A stretch of DNA of 64,000 bases, from NCBI GenBank assembly GCA_022647765.1, contig JALCLH010000011.1:62001-126000 (forward strand). Direction: 5' to 3'. The first letter of the stretch is position 1. Every line of letters starts with the position of its first letter. A model generated the notes under the pieces. It was not told where the DNA came from, made no database searches, and worked only from the letters and a program-made list of their open reading frames with translations. Both the position numbers and the translations under genes were made by a program. This DNA is from Acidipropionibacterium sp. GTDB lineage: Bacteria > Actinomycetota > Actinomycetes > Propionibacteriales > Propionibacteriaceae. This document shows positions 46,060 to 56,079 of this stretch, in pieces.

Positions 46060-47047
46060 TCAGTCGAAGAGGTCGTTGGCCCCGTCCCTGGGGCCGGTGT
46101 CGGAGAGGCCGCCGTCGCGGCGACGTCGGATCCAGCGCGCGATCCCCCGGATCACCCAGCCGATCAGGGCCAGTGCGAGCAGCGAGCCCAGCACGATGAG
46201 AAAGGCCATCACCGCGGTGCGACCCCCGAGGGCGGCGACCAGCCCGGGCGGTCCCGGGGAGTTCTGCTGCTGGCCCGCGGCCAGGGGAGACGCCGATCCC
46301 GGGAGCTGGGGAAGGCCGGATTGGTCCGCGGAATCCTGCTGCTGAGCGGTGCCGCTGGTCCCGGAACCGAGCGCCCCGGGACTGACCGGCCCGGAACCCG
46401 CCGGCGTTGAGCCGGACGGCCCGGGCGAGTCTCCTGAGTTCTGCGCGGACGGCACCGGCGACCCGGCCGGGCCCACCACGGTGTAGCGCCAGGTCTGGGA
46501 GACGGGCCGGAACCGGGTGTCGCCGACCAGGCTCGCCCGGATCGTGACGGCTCCCGGGAGGGTGCCGGGCGGAACCTGGATCGCCGCGGTGAAGGCGCCC
46601 AACCGGTCAGTGGCGGAGAACGCCCGGGGGACGTCGTCGAAGGAGCCCTGGATCGCGATCGAGGCCCCGTCGACCGGCCCGCCACGGGAATCGGTGAGTG
46701 TGCCGGTGATCCGGATGATGCTCGTGGGAGCGCCCTGAGCCGGGGCCATCGAGGCAGTCAGGCGTGCCGCCGGCAGGGCCGAGGCAGCGGCGCCGGAGGG
46801 GTCCGGTCGAGTCGAGGCGCCGGAACGGGCAGTGCTGGCATGGGCCGAGGGGGAGGGCGCGGCATCGGCCGCATTCTGAGTCACCGCGGCGAGGGCCGTC
46901 GTGGCACCGATGAGTGCGGCGGCCGCGGCGGCCACCAGCCGCCGCACCAGCTCCCGCCCGCTGCCGCTCACCGAGCCTCCCCACACCCGTCCGAGTATTC
47001 CGACCGCGCCGAGTACCGCGACGCCGACGACCGTTCTCCAGGTCACC
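46060..47047 (-). CDS. Surface-anchored Ig-like domain protein, 5' region at IS630
   Basis: About 328 residues from the GTG at 47047. A membrane or signal region lies near the N-terminus (LVRRLVAAAAAALIGATTALAAV), then one Ig-like domain (PTSIIRITGTLTDSRGGPVDGASIAIQGSFDDVPRAF to SQTWRYTVVG), a Gly/Ser/Pro-rich stalk, and a C-terminal helix (AVMAFLIVLGSLLALALIGWVIRGIARWI) with a basic tail. IS630 abuts the start. If translation began at 48383 (MAAFGNRFVGPSGRETVWNG), across the IS in the same frame, the IS has split the gene after about 22 codons. Confidence 0.6.
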
Positions 47048-47050
47048 CTA

Positions 47051-48313
47051 GTAGCGTGTCGCGGCTTTTGGTCGTGGAAAGTATGTGAGGCTCGTGTGTG
47101 ACGGGCCTCCTTCCCCCCTCCGGCCCGTCGGAAGGCAGGCCTGTGATGGGTAGGACCAAGTCGCGGCATGTGACGTTGACGTCGGATGAGCGCGAGTATC
47201 TGACCAGACTCGTGCGTACCGGTTCGCACCCGGCGCAGCAGGTACGCCGGGCCCGGATTCTGTTGGAACTCGATGAGGACACCCCGGATCTGGCGGGCCC
47301 GGTACCGACCCAGACCGTGGTGGCCGAGCGTGCCGGGGTGAGCACGGATACTGTCGTGAAGGTCATGAAGGCGTACGCGGAGCGTGGCGGTGACGTGCGG
47401 GAGACCATCATGCGGAAGAAACGCCTGGCTCCGCCGGTCGAGCCGAAAGCCACCGGTGAGGTCGAGGCCCGGCTGATCGCGCTGTCGAAGACTGAACCGC
47501 CGGAAGGCTATGACCGGTGGAGTCTGCGCCTGCTGGAGCGCCATATCCTGCTCATGGACGACATGCCGGCGCTGGACCACTCCACGATCGGGCGGGTGTT
47601 TAAAAAAACAGGCTCAAGCCGCACCTGAGCGAGTACTGGACGATCCCGCCGAAAGCATCCGGGGAATTCGTTGCCCGGATGGAAGACATCCTCGACGTCT
47701 ACACCACACCCTACGATCCGAAACGGCCCGTCATCTGCATGGATGAGAAACCGTTGCAGCTGCTTGATGACATCCGTGACCCGATCCCGATGGACGTCGG
47801 GCGAGTGCGGAAAATCGACTCGGAGTACAAGCGGTGCGGGACGTGTTCGATCTTCGTGTTCGTCGAGCCCTTGAGAGGTTTCCGCCGGGTCAGTGCCCTC
47901 CCGCGACGGACCCGGGTTGACTGGGCTCACGAGGTGGAGCGCCTCCTGACCGTCGACTATCCCGATGCCGGGAAGATCGTGTTGGTCATGGACAACTTGA
48001 ACACGCACTCGCTGGGGTCCCTCTACGAGGCCTTCCAGCCGGCCAAGGCCCGCGCGCTGGCCGAGCGCCTCGAAATCCACTACACCCCGAAACATGGTTC
48101 GTGGCTCAACATCGCCGAGATCGAGCTATCCGCTCTGACTCGGCAATGCCTGAACCGGCGCATACCGGACCTGGACTTCCTCAACCGGGAACTGTCAGCC
48201 TGGGAGCAAGCGACGAACGCGAACCAGCGGCAGGTCCACTGGCAATTCACTACCAGCGACGCTCGCATCAAACTCCGCCACCTATACCCGGAATAATAGA
48301 CGCGACACACTAC
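47051..48313 (+). mobile_element. IS630-family insertion sequence (1,263 bp)
   Basis: The ends GTAGCGTGTCGCG and CGCGACACACTAC are inverted repeats with one mismatch. TA flanks both sides (47049-47050, 48314-48315), the target duplication of IS630. It carries one transposase gene in two overlapping frames. Removing the element and one TA restores continuous sequence of the minus-strand surface-protein gene. Confidence 0.92.
47146..48296 (+). CDS. IS630 transposase made by -1 programmed frameshift
   Basis: Frame A (47146-47628) has the N-terminal HTH DNA-binding part ([24 protein letters not shown]). At TTTAAAAAAAC (47599-47609) a -1 slip gives [40 protein letters not shown] and leads into frame B. 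Frame B has the DDE domain with [14 protein letters not shown] and NIAEIELS. Seven A residues followed by C are a classic slippery site and such frameshifting is usual in the family, so I read it as functional, not broken. Confidence 0.9.
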
Positions 48314-48437
48314 TAGTGGCGCGGCCGTTCCAGACGGTCTCCCGGCCGCTCGGGCCGACGAAGCGATTGCCGAATGCGGCCATTCGTCGTCGCGGAGTAG
48401 CGGAGTCGCGTCGCACGGAGACCCTGGCGCGCCGCAT

Positions 48438-49115
48438 ATGCTCGGGCGCATGGGATCGAATGGGCGCCGGCGATGGCTCAGACGCGGCATTGTGACGGCT
48501 GCGGGCCTGGCCGGGGCGGCTCTCATCGGTTCCTGGGCACTGGCCGAGGGACGGTCGGTCGGCAGGATCCATGAGGTCGACGACACTCCCAAGGAGGATG
48601 TCGCCATCGTCTTCGGGGCCGCGGTCCGGCCCGACGGCACCCCCTCGGGCTACCTCCAGGGGCGGCTCGACGCCGCCGCCGATCTGTACCGGAACGGCAC
48701 GGTGCGCGCCATCCTGGTCTCCGGCGACAACGGCACCGAGCACTACAACGAGCCCGACAATATGAAGCGCTATCTGGTGGACGACCGCGGGGTGCCGTCG
48801 GTCAAGGTGGTCACCGACTACGCCGGCTTCGACACCTACGACACCTGCGTGCGGGCCCGCAAGATCTTCGGCGTGACCTCCGCCGTCGTCGTCACGCAGG
48901 ACTATCACCTCGCCCGGGCGGTGGCGACCTGCCGGATGACCGGTCTCGACGTCCAGGGGACGGCCGACCATCCGCCGCGCGGCCGGATCTGGTGGTACGG
49001 CTGGAGTCGCGAGTTCGGCGCCCGGCTCAAGATGATCGGGGATGTGGTCTCCCGGCGGGCGCCGGTCCTGGGAGCCCCCGAGGACGGCGTCGCCAAGGCC
49101 CTGTCGGCGCGCTGA
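48438..49115 (+). CDS. SanA/YdcF-like DUF218 membrane protein
   Basis: A 225-residue protein with an N-terminal membrane helix (IVTAAGLAGAALIGSWAL) and a DUF218 domain: DVAIVFGAAVRPDGTPSGYLQGRLDAAADLYRNG, LVSGDNG, then GFDTYDTCVRARKIFGVTSAVVVTQDYHLARAV. SanA proteins act in cell-envelope barrier function. An alternative ATG lies at 48450. It may be divergent from the IS630-disrupted gene. Confidence 0.85.
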   Translation: MLGRMGSNGRRRWLRRGIVTAAGLAGAALIGSWALAEGRSVGRIHEVDDTPKEDVAIVFGAAVRPDGTPSGYLQGRLDAAADLYRNGTVRAILVSGDNGTEHYNEPDNMKRYLVDDRGVPSVKVVTDYAGFDTYDTCVRARKIFGVTSAVVVTQDYHLARAVATCRMTGLDVQGTADHPPRGRIWWYGWSREFGARLKMIGDVVSRRAPVLGAPEDGVAKALSAR

Positions 49116-49182
49116 CGCGCTGATTCGCACGGTCATCACCACCAGATCACATGATCGGGTGTGAAATTCTCACGTCTCAATG

Positions 49183-49198
49183 ATGCACAAGTGTGCAT
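49183..49198. promoter_or_regulatory. Operator-like palindrome upstream of the MFS gene
   Basis: ATGCACAAGTGTGCAT, perfect 7-bp arms with a 2-base centre, 170 bp before the MFS start. It is likely a dimeric-repressor site (for example GntR or LacI type); no such regulator gene is nearby. Confidence 0.5.
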
Positions 49199-49369
49199 GA
49201 CGCCGGATCATCGGTTCCCAGATGCTCTGACAGGCGTAACTTGTCGTCCGTCGCACAGGTCAATGGGGACGTCCCTGTGACTAGCCCCCCGTGTCGCCGA
49301 TGTGTGCGCCAATGGCTGTGTTTCACCGTTTTCACCGCAGATACGACAGAAACAACAAGAAGGATTGAG

Positions 49370-50713
49370 ATGAGTACACAACAAGGTGGTGCAAGCCCAT
49401 CGTCGGGCTTCCTTGAACGACAGGGAATCGTGAAGTACCTGGCGTGGGGTTTCGTCGCCGTGATCCTGTTCCAGACCGGCAACGGCATGGAGCTCGGCTT
49501 CTACTCCAACTTCCTCCAGACCAGCAAGGGCCTGAGTTCGGGCCAGGTGGCCGCGATGACCGCGGCCTACGGAATCGTCATCGCCATCGCGTCCTGGTTC
49601 TCCGGGGCGCTGGCCGACGCCTGGGGGCCCCGGCGCGTCATGATCCTCGGCTTCATCGCCTGGCTGGTCTTCGAGCTGGTCTTCCTCGGCGGAGGCGTCA
49701 GCACCGGCACCTACTGGGTGATGGTGGTCGGCTACGCGCTGCGAGGCTTCGGCTACCCGCTGTTCTGCTACGGGTTCCTCGCCTGGGTGACGATGGACAC
49801 CCCGGAGGAGACGCTGGGCCGCGGCGTCGGCTGGTTCTGGTTCGCCCAGTCCTTGGGCATGGGGGCCCTGGCGGCCTACATCCCGAGCTTCTTCCTCATC
49901 TCGGCCGTCGGCGAGATGGGCACCCTGTGGATGTCCTTCGTCTTCGTCATCATCGGCGGGCTGATCGCCATCCTCTTCGTGCGTCGGCCCAAGGAGATGC
50001 AGACCGCCGCCGAGACCGGTTCGGCGCCCTCCCTCAGCGAGACCGCCGGCGGTCTGGTGCGCGGCGTCACCATCCTCAAGACGCACCCGAAGACCGGCGT
50101 CGGCGGCATCGTCCGCATCATCAACCAGTGCGCCTACTTTGGCATCCCGGTGTTCTTCGCCCCCTGGATCGTCAGCACGGTGGGCATTCCCCAGGCGAAA
50201 TGGCTCACCATCTGGGGCACCCTGAATCTGGCCAATGTGTTCGCCAACCTGGCCTTCGGCTACATCGGTGACGCCGTCGGCCGAGTGCGCACCGTCGCCT
50301 GGTTCGGCGGTCTCGGCTGCGGCATCTCGGTCTTCCTGATGTGGTGGTTCCCCCACCTGTGGGGCGCCAGCTTCGGCGCCGAGCTCTTCGCCGGCATCCT
50401 GTTCGGCATCTTCCTGGCCGCCTATGTGCCGCTGTCGGCGCTGATGCCGATGCTCGCTCCCGAGCAGAAGGGGTCGGCGGTGGCGATCCTCAACCTGGGC
50501 GCCGGGCTATCCAACTTCGTCGGGCCCGCCCTGGTGCCGCTGGCCGGACCGCTCGGCGTCGGCGGGCTGATGATCCTCTACGCCGCGCTGCATGTGGTCG
50601 GCGGTGGTCTGACCTACGGCCTCAAGCCCAGCAAGGACGGAGGCTCCAACGGGGCGGGCGCCGGCGGCGACCCGAAGACCGCTCCGGCAGATCCGAAGCC
50701 GGCCTCGGCATGA
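49370..50713 (+). CDS. MFS transporter of the RbtT/DalT/CsbX type
   Basis: A 447-residue, 12-segment transporter resembling polyol and alpha-ketoglutarate permeases of the CsbX/RbtT group (GNGMELGFYSNFLQTSKGLSSGQVAAMTAAYG, FGYIGDAVGRVRTVAWFGGLGCG). I chose the ATG at 49370 behind AGAAGGATTGAG; the track start 177 bp upstream lies in the operator region. The C-terminus is a Gly/Pro/Ala tail. The substrate is probably a sugar alcohol (inference). Confidence 0.8.
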   Translation: MSTQQGGASPSSGFLERQGIVKYLAWGFVAVILFQTGNGMELGFYSNFLQTSKGLSSGQVAAMTAAYGIVIAIASWFSGALADAWGPRRVMILGFIAWLVFELVFLGGGVSTGTYWVMVVGYALRGFGYPLFCYGFLAWVTMDTPEETLGRGVGWFWFAQSLGMGALAAYIPSFFLISAVGEMGTLWMSFVFVIIGGLIAILFVRRPKEMQTAAETGSAPSLSETAGGLVRGVTILKTHPKTGVGGIVRIINQCAYFGIPVFFAPWIVSTVGIPQAKWLTIWGTLNLANVFANLAFGYIGDAVGRVRTVAWFGGLGCGISVFLMWWFPHLWGASFGAELFAGILFGIFLAAYVPLSALMPMLAPEQKGSAVAILNLGAGLSNFVGPALVPLAGPLGVGGLMILYAALHVVGGGLTYGLKPSKDGGSNGAGAGGDPKTAPADPKPASA

Positions 50714-50761
50714 CGATGTAGCCCGTAGTGGCCTGCGAATCGGGCCCACAAGCTGGACGCC

Positions 50762-50805
50762 GCGCCCCGCCGCCGGTCCCCATCTGGGGGCCGACGGCGG
50801 GGCGC
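50762..50805. terminator. Transcription terminator after the MFS gene
   Basis: GCGCCCCGCCG pairs perfectly with CGGCGGGGCGC, with a nested CCCC/GGGG inner pair. It lies between the convergent MFS and aldo/keto reductase genes. Confidence 0.8.
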
Positions 50806-50856
50806 TGTCGCATTTTCGTGGATTTCCTGGAGGTGTGCCCGGGCGTCTTCCCGGGA

Positions 50857-51669
50857 TCAGACCTCCAGCGGATCCCCGCCCAGCCGCGCCCCGGCGTCCA
50901 GCCCGTTGATCTGGGCCATCTGCTCGGGAGACAGCTGGAAGTCGAAGACGTCGAAGTTCGAGGCGATCCGCTCCGGCGTCACCGACTTCGGGATCACCAC
51001 GGTGCCGAGCTGGAGGTGCCAGCGGATGATCACCTGCGCCGGCGTCCTTCCGAGCTCGGTGGCGATGGCTGTGATCACCGGGTTGGCAAGGTCTTTCGAC
51101 ATCCCGAGCGGGCTCCACGCCTCCGGACGGATGCCCTGCTTCAACAGCGACTCCCGGTAGGCCGGCTGGGCGAAGGTCGGGTGCATCTCGATCTGGTTGA
51201 TCGCCGGGGTGGCGCCGTTGAGGGCGTCCAGATGCTCCTGGTTGAAGTTGGAGACGCCGATCGAGCGGACCAGGCCCTCGTACTTGAAGGTCTGCATGGC
51301 ATCCCAGGCCTCGACGAACTGGCCGGGGTGCTTCGTCGAGGGCCAGTGGATGAGGTAGAGGTCGACGTGGTCCAGGCCGAGCTTGGTGAGGCTGGTCTCC
51401 AGGGCCTGCCGGGCGTCGTCCTTGAGGTGCTTGTCGTTCCACAGCTTGGTGGTGACGAAGAGCTCATCGCGCGGGACCCCCGAGGCGGCGATGGCGCGGC
51501 CGACCCCCTTCTCGTTGCCGTAGATCGCGGCGGTGTCGATGTGCCGATAGCCGGTCTGCAGGGCGGTGGAGACGGATCTCTCCGCGACGTCGTCGGCGAC
51601 CTGCCAGGTCCCGAAGCCGAGCTGGGGGATGGTGGCGCCGTCATTGAGAGTGATGGTCGGGACTGTCAT
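50857..51669 (-). CDS. Aldo/keto reductase (2,5-diketo-gluconate reductase type)
   Basis: A 270-residue AKR5-like enzyme. Tetrad: Asp and Tyr in HIDTAAIYGNEKGVG, Lys in FVTTKLWN, His in LIHWPSTK. The NADPH loop is TVVIPKSVTPERIASNFDVFDF. I chose the ATG at 51669 (MTVPTITLNDG). It reduces carbonyl substrates such as keto-sugars; the exact substrate is unknown. Divergent from argS. Confidence 0.88.
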   Translation of the reverse strand: MTVPTITLNDGATIPQLGFGTWQVADDVAERSVSTALQTGYRHIDTAAIYGNEKGVGRAIAASGVPRDELFVTTKLWNDKHLKDDARQALETSLTKLGLDHVDLYLIHWPSTKHPGQFVEAWDAMQTFKYEGLVRSIGVSNFNQEHLDALNGATPAINQIEMHPTFAQPAYRESLLKQGIRPEAWSPLGMSKDLANPVITAIATELGRTPAQVIIRWHLQLGTVVIPKSVTPERIASNFDVFDFQLSPEQMAQINGLDAGARLGGDPLEV

Positions 51670-51820
51670 CTGAAGCCTCCATGGGTTGATGTACTCAAGT
51701 CTTCTTGCTGCGTCTACCAGATGTCTTCTACAACCTCCTACAACGCCATCGCCGGGTGCCGGTGTTCCCTGTGACGGATCATCGACCAGGGCCCCGCAGC
51801 ACTGTGGGAGAATGCCGGTC

Positions 51821-53491
51821 ATGTCGTCTCTGCCCTCCCAACTGGCCGCCCGCATCGAGTCCGTCACCGGAGTCGACCCCGAGCTGCGCCCGGCCACCAA
51901 GCCCCAGTTCGGTCATTTCCAGTCCAATGTCGCGTTGCGCCTGGCGAAGTCGCAGGGCCGCCCGCCGCGCGAGGTCGCCGCCGACATCGTCGCGAAACTG
52001 GACGCCGCCGACCTGGTGGAGACCCCGGAGATCGCCGGCCCCGGATTCATCAACTTCCGGCTGCGCACCGATCTGCTGGCGAAGGTGGCCTCCGAGCTGG
52101 TCGCCGACCCGCACGCCGGGATCGTCCAGGCGGTGAACCCGCAGCGGGTCGTCATCGACTACTCGGCTCCCAATGTTGCCAAGCAGATGCACGTCGGCCA
52201 CCTGCGCTCGACCATCATCGGCGACTGCTTCAACCGGGTGCTCACCGCCCAGGGCCACACCGTCATCCCGCAGAACCACATCGGGGACTGGGGCACCCAG
52301 TTCGGGATGCTGGTGCAGTACATCGTCGAGCACGAGGTCGACGTGTCGGCGCTGGACCTGGCCGAGACCGAGCAGCTCTACAAGGACTCCAAGAAGGCCT
52401 TCGACGCCGACGCCGAGTTCGCCGACCGGGCCCGCAGGCGGGTCGTCATGCTGCAGGGCGGCGACCCCCAGACCAGGTCCATCTGGACCTCCCTCATCAC
52501 CGTCTCGCTGGCCGGGTTCAACGAGACCTACGACCGGCTCGGCGTCCTGCTCACCGACGACGACCTGGCCGGGGAGTCCACCTACAACGACGACCTGCCC
52601 CGGGTGGTCGACGAGCTCGAGGCCGACGGGCTGGCGCGCGAGGACGACGGCGCGCTGTGCGTCTTCGTCGACGGCGAGGACGCCCCAATGATCGTCCGCA
52701 AGAAGGACGGCGGCTACGGCTACGACGCCACCGACCTGGCCGCGATCCGCCGCCGGGTCGGCGCCCTGAAGGCCGACCGGATCATCTACGTGACCGATGT
52801 GCGCCAGCACCACCACTTCGTGATGGTCTTCACGGTGGCCCGGATGGCCGGCTTCCTGCCCGAGAACGTTTCGGCCGAGCACGTCGGATACGGCATGGTG
52901 CTGGGCCCCGACGGCCACCCCTTCAAGACCCGCGAGGGTGGCACGGTGTCGCTGGCCAGCCTGCTGGACGCCGCCGAGGAGCATGCCGCGCCGAATATCG
53001 CGCTGGCCGCGATCAAGTACGCCGACCTGTCGAACGGGCTGCAGAAGGACTACGTCTTCGACGCCGAGCGGATGGTCCAGACCACCGGCGACACCGGTCC
53101 GTATCTCCAGTATGCCCATGCCCGGGTCTCCCAGATCCTGCGCAGGGCGGCCGCCGAGGCCGATCCGGCGGTCGATCCGCAGGCCGACCTGGCGGGTCTG
53201 GACTGGGGCGCCGTGACGGTTCTCGAGGAGCCCGCCGAACAGCAGCTGGCCCTGCTGCTGTCCCGCTTCGGGGAGACCGTCGAGGTGGTCGCCGCCGACC
53301 TCACCCCGCACAAGCTCTGCACCTATCTCTACGAGCTGGCCGGGGCCTACTCCTCGTTCTACGAGAAGTGCCCGGTGCTCAAGTCCGAGGGCGAGGTCCG
53401 GGCCTCCCGGCTGGCGCTGTGCGCGGCGACCCGCCGGGTGCTGGGAGTCGGTCTGGGGCTGCTGGGGATCGACGCCCCCGACCGGATGTGA
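51821..53491 (+). CDS. argS: Arginyl-tRNA synthetase
   Basis: A 556-residue class I synthetase. Add1 N-terminal domain (MSSLPSQLAARIESVTGVD), HIGH motif APNVAKQMHVGHLRSTIIGD, the GHPFKTREGGTVSL loop in place of KMSKS, and a DALR anticodon-binding domain ending DAPDRM. The ATG at 51821 is preferred; another in-frame ATG lies at 51812 and both are near GGGAG. The frame is intact. Confidence 0.95.
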   Translation: MSSLPSQLAARIESVTGVDPELRPATKPQFGHFQSNVALRLAKSQGRPPREVAADIVAKLDAADLVETPEIAGPGFINFRLRTDLLAKVASELVADPHAGIVQAVNPQRVVIDYSAPNVAKQMHVGHLRSTIIGDCFNRVLTAQGHTVIPQNHIGDWGTQFGMLVQYIVEHEVDVSALDLAETEQLYKDSKKAFDADAEFADRARRRVVMLQGGDPQTRSIWTSLITVSLAGFNETYDRLGVLLTDDDLAGESTYNDDLPRVVDELEADGLAREDDGALCVFVDGEDAPMIVRKKDGGYGYDATDLAAIRRRVGALKADRIIYVTDVRQHHHFVMVFTVARMAGFLPENVSAEHVGYGMVLGPDGHPFKTREGGTVSLASLLDAAEEHAAPNIALAAIKYADLSNGLQKDYVFDAERMVQTTGDTGPYLQYAHARVSQILRRAAAEADPAVDPQADLAGLDWGAVTVLEEPAEQQLALLLSRFGETVEVVAADLTPHKLCTYLYELAGAYSSFYEKCPVLKSEGEVRASRLALCAATRRVLGVGLGLLGIDAPDRM

Positions 53492-53561
53492 GCAGACGGC
53501 ATCCGGGGGCGGCCCCGGATGCCGGATTCCGGCCTTCCAGCAGCGGCATTGCGGAGATCAA

Positions 53562-53640
53562 TGGTCCCGATCACTCCCGACACGCCGTGAATCTGCGCTC
53601 GCGATGCAGAAACATGCCCTGTCGGGAGTGATCGGGACCA
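53562..53640. repeat. Palindromic repeat family B, copy 3
   Basis: TGGTCCCGATCACTCCCGA and its complement around a centre with GATGCAGAAACA. It lies between the convergent argS and ppgK genes. Confidence 0.85.
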
Positions 53641-53650
53641 GATCCCTGGC

Positions 53651-54481
53651 TCAGTCCTCCCCGCCGGCGGCCCGGATGGCCTTCTCGGCGGTCTCGCGCG
53701 CGGTGTCTCGGTTGACCGAGTCCGGGTGCTCGATGCGCCAGTTGGCCTGCCAAGCCGCCCCGATGATGCCGGCCCGGTTGAACAGGGTGGCCGGGACGAT
53801 CGGCGTCTCCAGGTTGAGGTACTTGAAGAACTTCGCGTGATCCTTGCTCACCCCGCCGCCGACCACGAAGAGGTCGGGAGAGAAGAGCATCTCGACCACC
53901 TCGTAGTAGCGCTGCAGCCGCTTGGTGGCCCAGTCCTTGTAGGACATGTGCTTCTTGTCCTTCACCGAGGAGGCGGCGCGCTTCTCCGCGTCGTATCCGT
54001 CGATCTCCAGGTGGCCGATCTCGGTGTTGGGCAGCAGGATGCCGTCGTTGAGGATGGCGGTGCCGATGCCGGTGCCCAGGGTGGTGAGGATGACGACGCC
54101 GGGCACGCCCTTGGCGGCGCCGTAGTGCACCTCTCCGAGGCCGGCGGCGTCGGCGTCATTGACCATGGTGACGGCGTGACCGAGCTTGTCGGAGAGGTAG
54201 TCCTCGGCGTTCAGGCCGGCCCAGCCCTGGTCCAGGTTGGCGATGAAGCGGATGACGCCGTGGCGCGAGGGGGCCGGGAAGGACACCCCCACCGGGGAGT
54301 CGCCGATCGAGTCGGAGAAGTGCTCGATGATCTCCTTGATGACCGCGGCGACGTTCTTTGGGGAGGACTTCTGCGGCGTCGGGATGCGAAGTCGCGGCTC
54401 CGCGAAATCGCCCACCTCCAGGTCCACGGGAGCCCCTTTGATCCCTGATCCGCCGACGTCGATGCCCAGCACATTGTTCAT
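53651..54481 (-). CDS. ppgK: Polyphosphate glucokinase
   Basis: A 276-residue ROK-family kinase that phosphorylates glucose with polyphosphate (and ATP). Phosphate motif [11 protein letters not shown] at the N-terminus, catalytic Asp in [11 protein letters not shown], and [15 protein letters not shown] and [12 protein letters not shown]. These are typical of actinobacterial PpgK. It follows the PH-domain gene by 11 bp on the same strand. Confidence 0.93.
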   Translation of the reverse strand: MNNVLGIDVGGSGIKGAPVDLEVGDFAEPRLRIPTPQKSSPKNVAAVIKEIIEHFSDSIGDSPVGVSFPAPSRHGVIRFIANLDQGWAGLNAEDYLSDKLGHAVTMVNDADAAGLGEVHYGAAKGVPGVVILTTLGTGIGTAILNDGILLPNTEIGHLEIDGYDAEKRAASSVKDKKHMSYKDWATKRLQRYYEVVEMLFSPDLFVVGGGVSKDHAKFFKYLNLETPIVPATLFNRAGIIGAAWQANWRIEHPDSVNRDTARETAEKAIRAAGGED

Positions 54482-54492
54482 GGTCGGTCACA

Positions 54493-56079
54493 TTACTGGA
54501 GGGGTCTCGGCGGCGTCCCGCCAATGTCGGGATTCGGCGCCGAGTTCGCACTCGGCGTCGGACGCAGTTCGGCGGAACGGGCGGCCCGGCACAGATCCAT
54601 CTCTCCCAGCAGCAGACGCCGCGCGTCGTCGGCGTCCAGCTGCCGGCACTTCAGGTAGACCGGCCCGGCCGGGAGGTGGAGCACCACATCGGCCAGCCGG
54701 AGCCGGCGCTGCAGCGGGCCCTGACGCAGGCCGATGGACTGCACCCGGGAGTGCGGCACCATTTCCGTGCGGCGCTGCAGCAGGCCGTGGCGGGCCACCA
54801 AGATCCGCTCGTCCAGGCCCCACGAGATGGTCTGGCGGTCCAGCCAGCGCAGCCATCGCGCCCGGCGGGGGATCGGGTGCAGGGCCACGGCGTCCAGGGC
54901 GACGCCGGGCCAGATCGCATCGATCGCCTCGCTCACCTGCGTCGCGGTGCCGACCGGGAGCAGGACCTGCGCCTCCATCTCGCCGTCCAGTTTCACTCCG
55001 CCCAGGACGGTCAGGCGGACCCGGTACAGCCCGGCCGCCCGCCAGAACAGCGGCTGGGCGATCTCGAGCCCCTGGATCCGGTGCCGGGGCACCGTCCGGG
55101 TGGCGAGGGTGGTGAGGCCGTGGACCATCTTGAGCCCGCCGTCGGCGCGCAGCAGGGTGAACCGCCAGTACTTCACCAGAAGGCCGGTCACCGCGCGGAT
55201 CGCCGTGAGCAGGGCCGCCAGCACCAGCGGAAGGGTGATCACCTCCAGGTGGAAGACGACCGGCAGGGCGATGCCGGCACCCGCCAGCAGCACCGACCAG
55301 ATGAATCCGCCGGAGATCAGGGTGCCGAGGACGATCTGGCGCGGGGCGACGTGGGTGATCTCCGGTTCGTCGAAGCGGCGGTCCTGCCAGCTGGACCCGT
55401 GCCTCTCCGGGACGCCGGGGTGCGGGTCCGGCAGCCTGTGCACTCCGGCGCTGGCCGGTGTGGTGGCCTGGTGACTCTGGCGGGCCCGGCCGACGAGGAA
55501 GTCCCGGAACCGGTAGGCGTCGGCCCGCGACAGGTACTCGATGGTGCGGGCGCTGGATCCGCCGACGTCGATCCGCAGCCGGGCCAGACCCAGCAGCCGG
55601 GCGGCCAGTGGCTGGACGACGTCCACCGACTGGATCTTCGACAGCGAGATCCGGTCGGAGTTGTGCTGGATGAAGCGGCGGTCGATGCGCACCTCCTCCT
55701 CGTCGATCCGGAAGGTGGTGGTGCGCCACTGGAAATAGCCGATCGCGGCCTGGACCAGGGTGAGTGCCAGCACCGCGCCGACCACGAGGAGGATCGCTCG
55801 GACCGGGGGCAGCCGCTGCCCGGGCTGCCAGCTGTCGAGGAGCTGCTTGAGAGTCCAGGCGATGACGCCGATCAGGATCACCCAGCCGCGGACGATCGGA
55901 GTGGCCCAGTGGGGCCGCTGTTCGCGGATCTCGGAGCCGGAGTGACCGGAGTGAATACCCTCCTTGGAGATGGGAGGAGCGGCGTCGGGTCCGGCCATGG
56001 CGGGATCCGGATCGGGATCTGAATCGGGATCGGGGGTGTCGGGAGGCGTCCGCAGCGGGCCGGACGGCGTCCCGGTCAT
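54493..56079 (-). CDS. YdbT-like membrane protein with bacterial PH domains
   Basis: 528 residues. A hydrophilic Asp/Pro-rich start, membrane pair around 70-120, then a bPH_2 domain (WRTTTFRIDEEEVRIDRRFIQHNSDRISLSKIQSVDVVQPLAARLLGLARLRID), a second membrane pair near 250-300, a second bPH_2 domain (KYWRFTLLRADGGLKMVHGLTTLATRTVPRHRIQGLEI) and a third near the end (ERILVARHGLLQRRTEMVPHSRVQSIGLRQGPLQR). This is the YdbT architecture; its role in the envelope is unknown. Confidence 0.85.
   Translation of the reverse strand: MTGTPSGPLRTPPDTPDPDSDPDPDPAMAGPDAAPPISKEGIHSGHSGSEIREQRPHWATPIVRGWVILIGVIAWTLKQLLDSWQPGQRLPPVRAILLVVGAVLALTLVQAAIGYFQWRTTTFRIDEEEVRIDRRFIQHNSDRISLSKIQSVDVVQPLAARLLGLARLRIDVGGSSARTIEYLSRADAYRFRDFLVGRARQSHQATTPASAGVHRLPDPHPGVPERHGSSWQDRRFDEPEITHVAPRQIVLGTLISGGFIWSVLLAGAGIALPVVFHLEVITLPLVLAALLTAIRAVTGLLVKYWRFTLLRADGGLKMVHGLTTLATRTVPRHRIQGLEIAQPLFWRAAGLYRVRLTVLGGVKLDGEMEAQVLLPVGTATQVSEAIDAIWPGVALDAVALHPIPRRARWLRWLDRQTISWGLDERILVARHGLLQRRTEMVPHSRVQSIGLRQGPLQRRLRLADVVLHLPAGPVYLKCRQLDADDARRLLLGEMDLCRAARSAELRPTPSANSAPNPDIGGTPPRPLQ

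Noticed and set aside
49193-49369. Earlier start of the CsbX-like transporter
   Set aside because: The upstream segment includes the operator palindrome and encodes a Cys/Arg-rich stretch; the ATG at 49370 has a good ribosome site.
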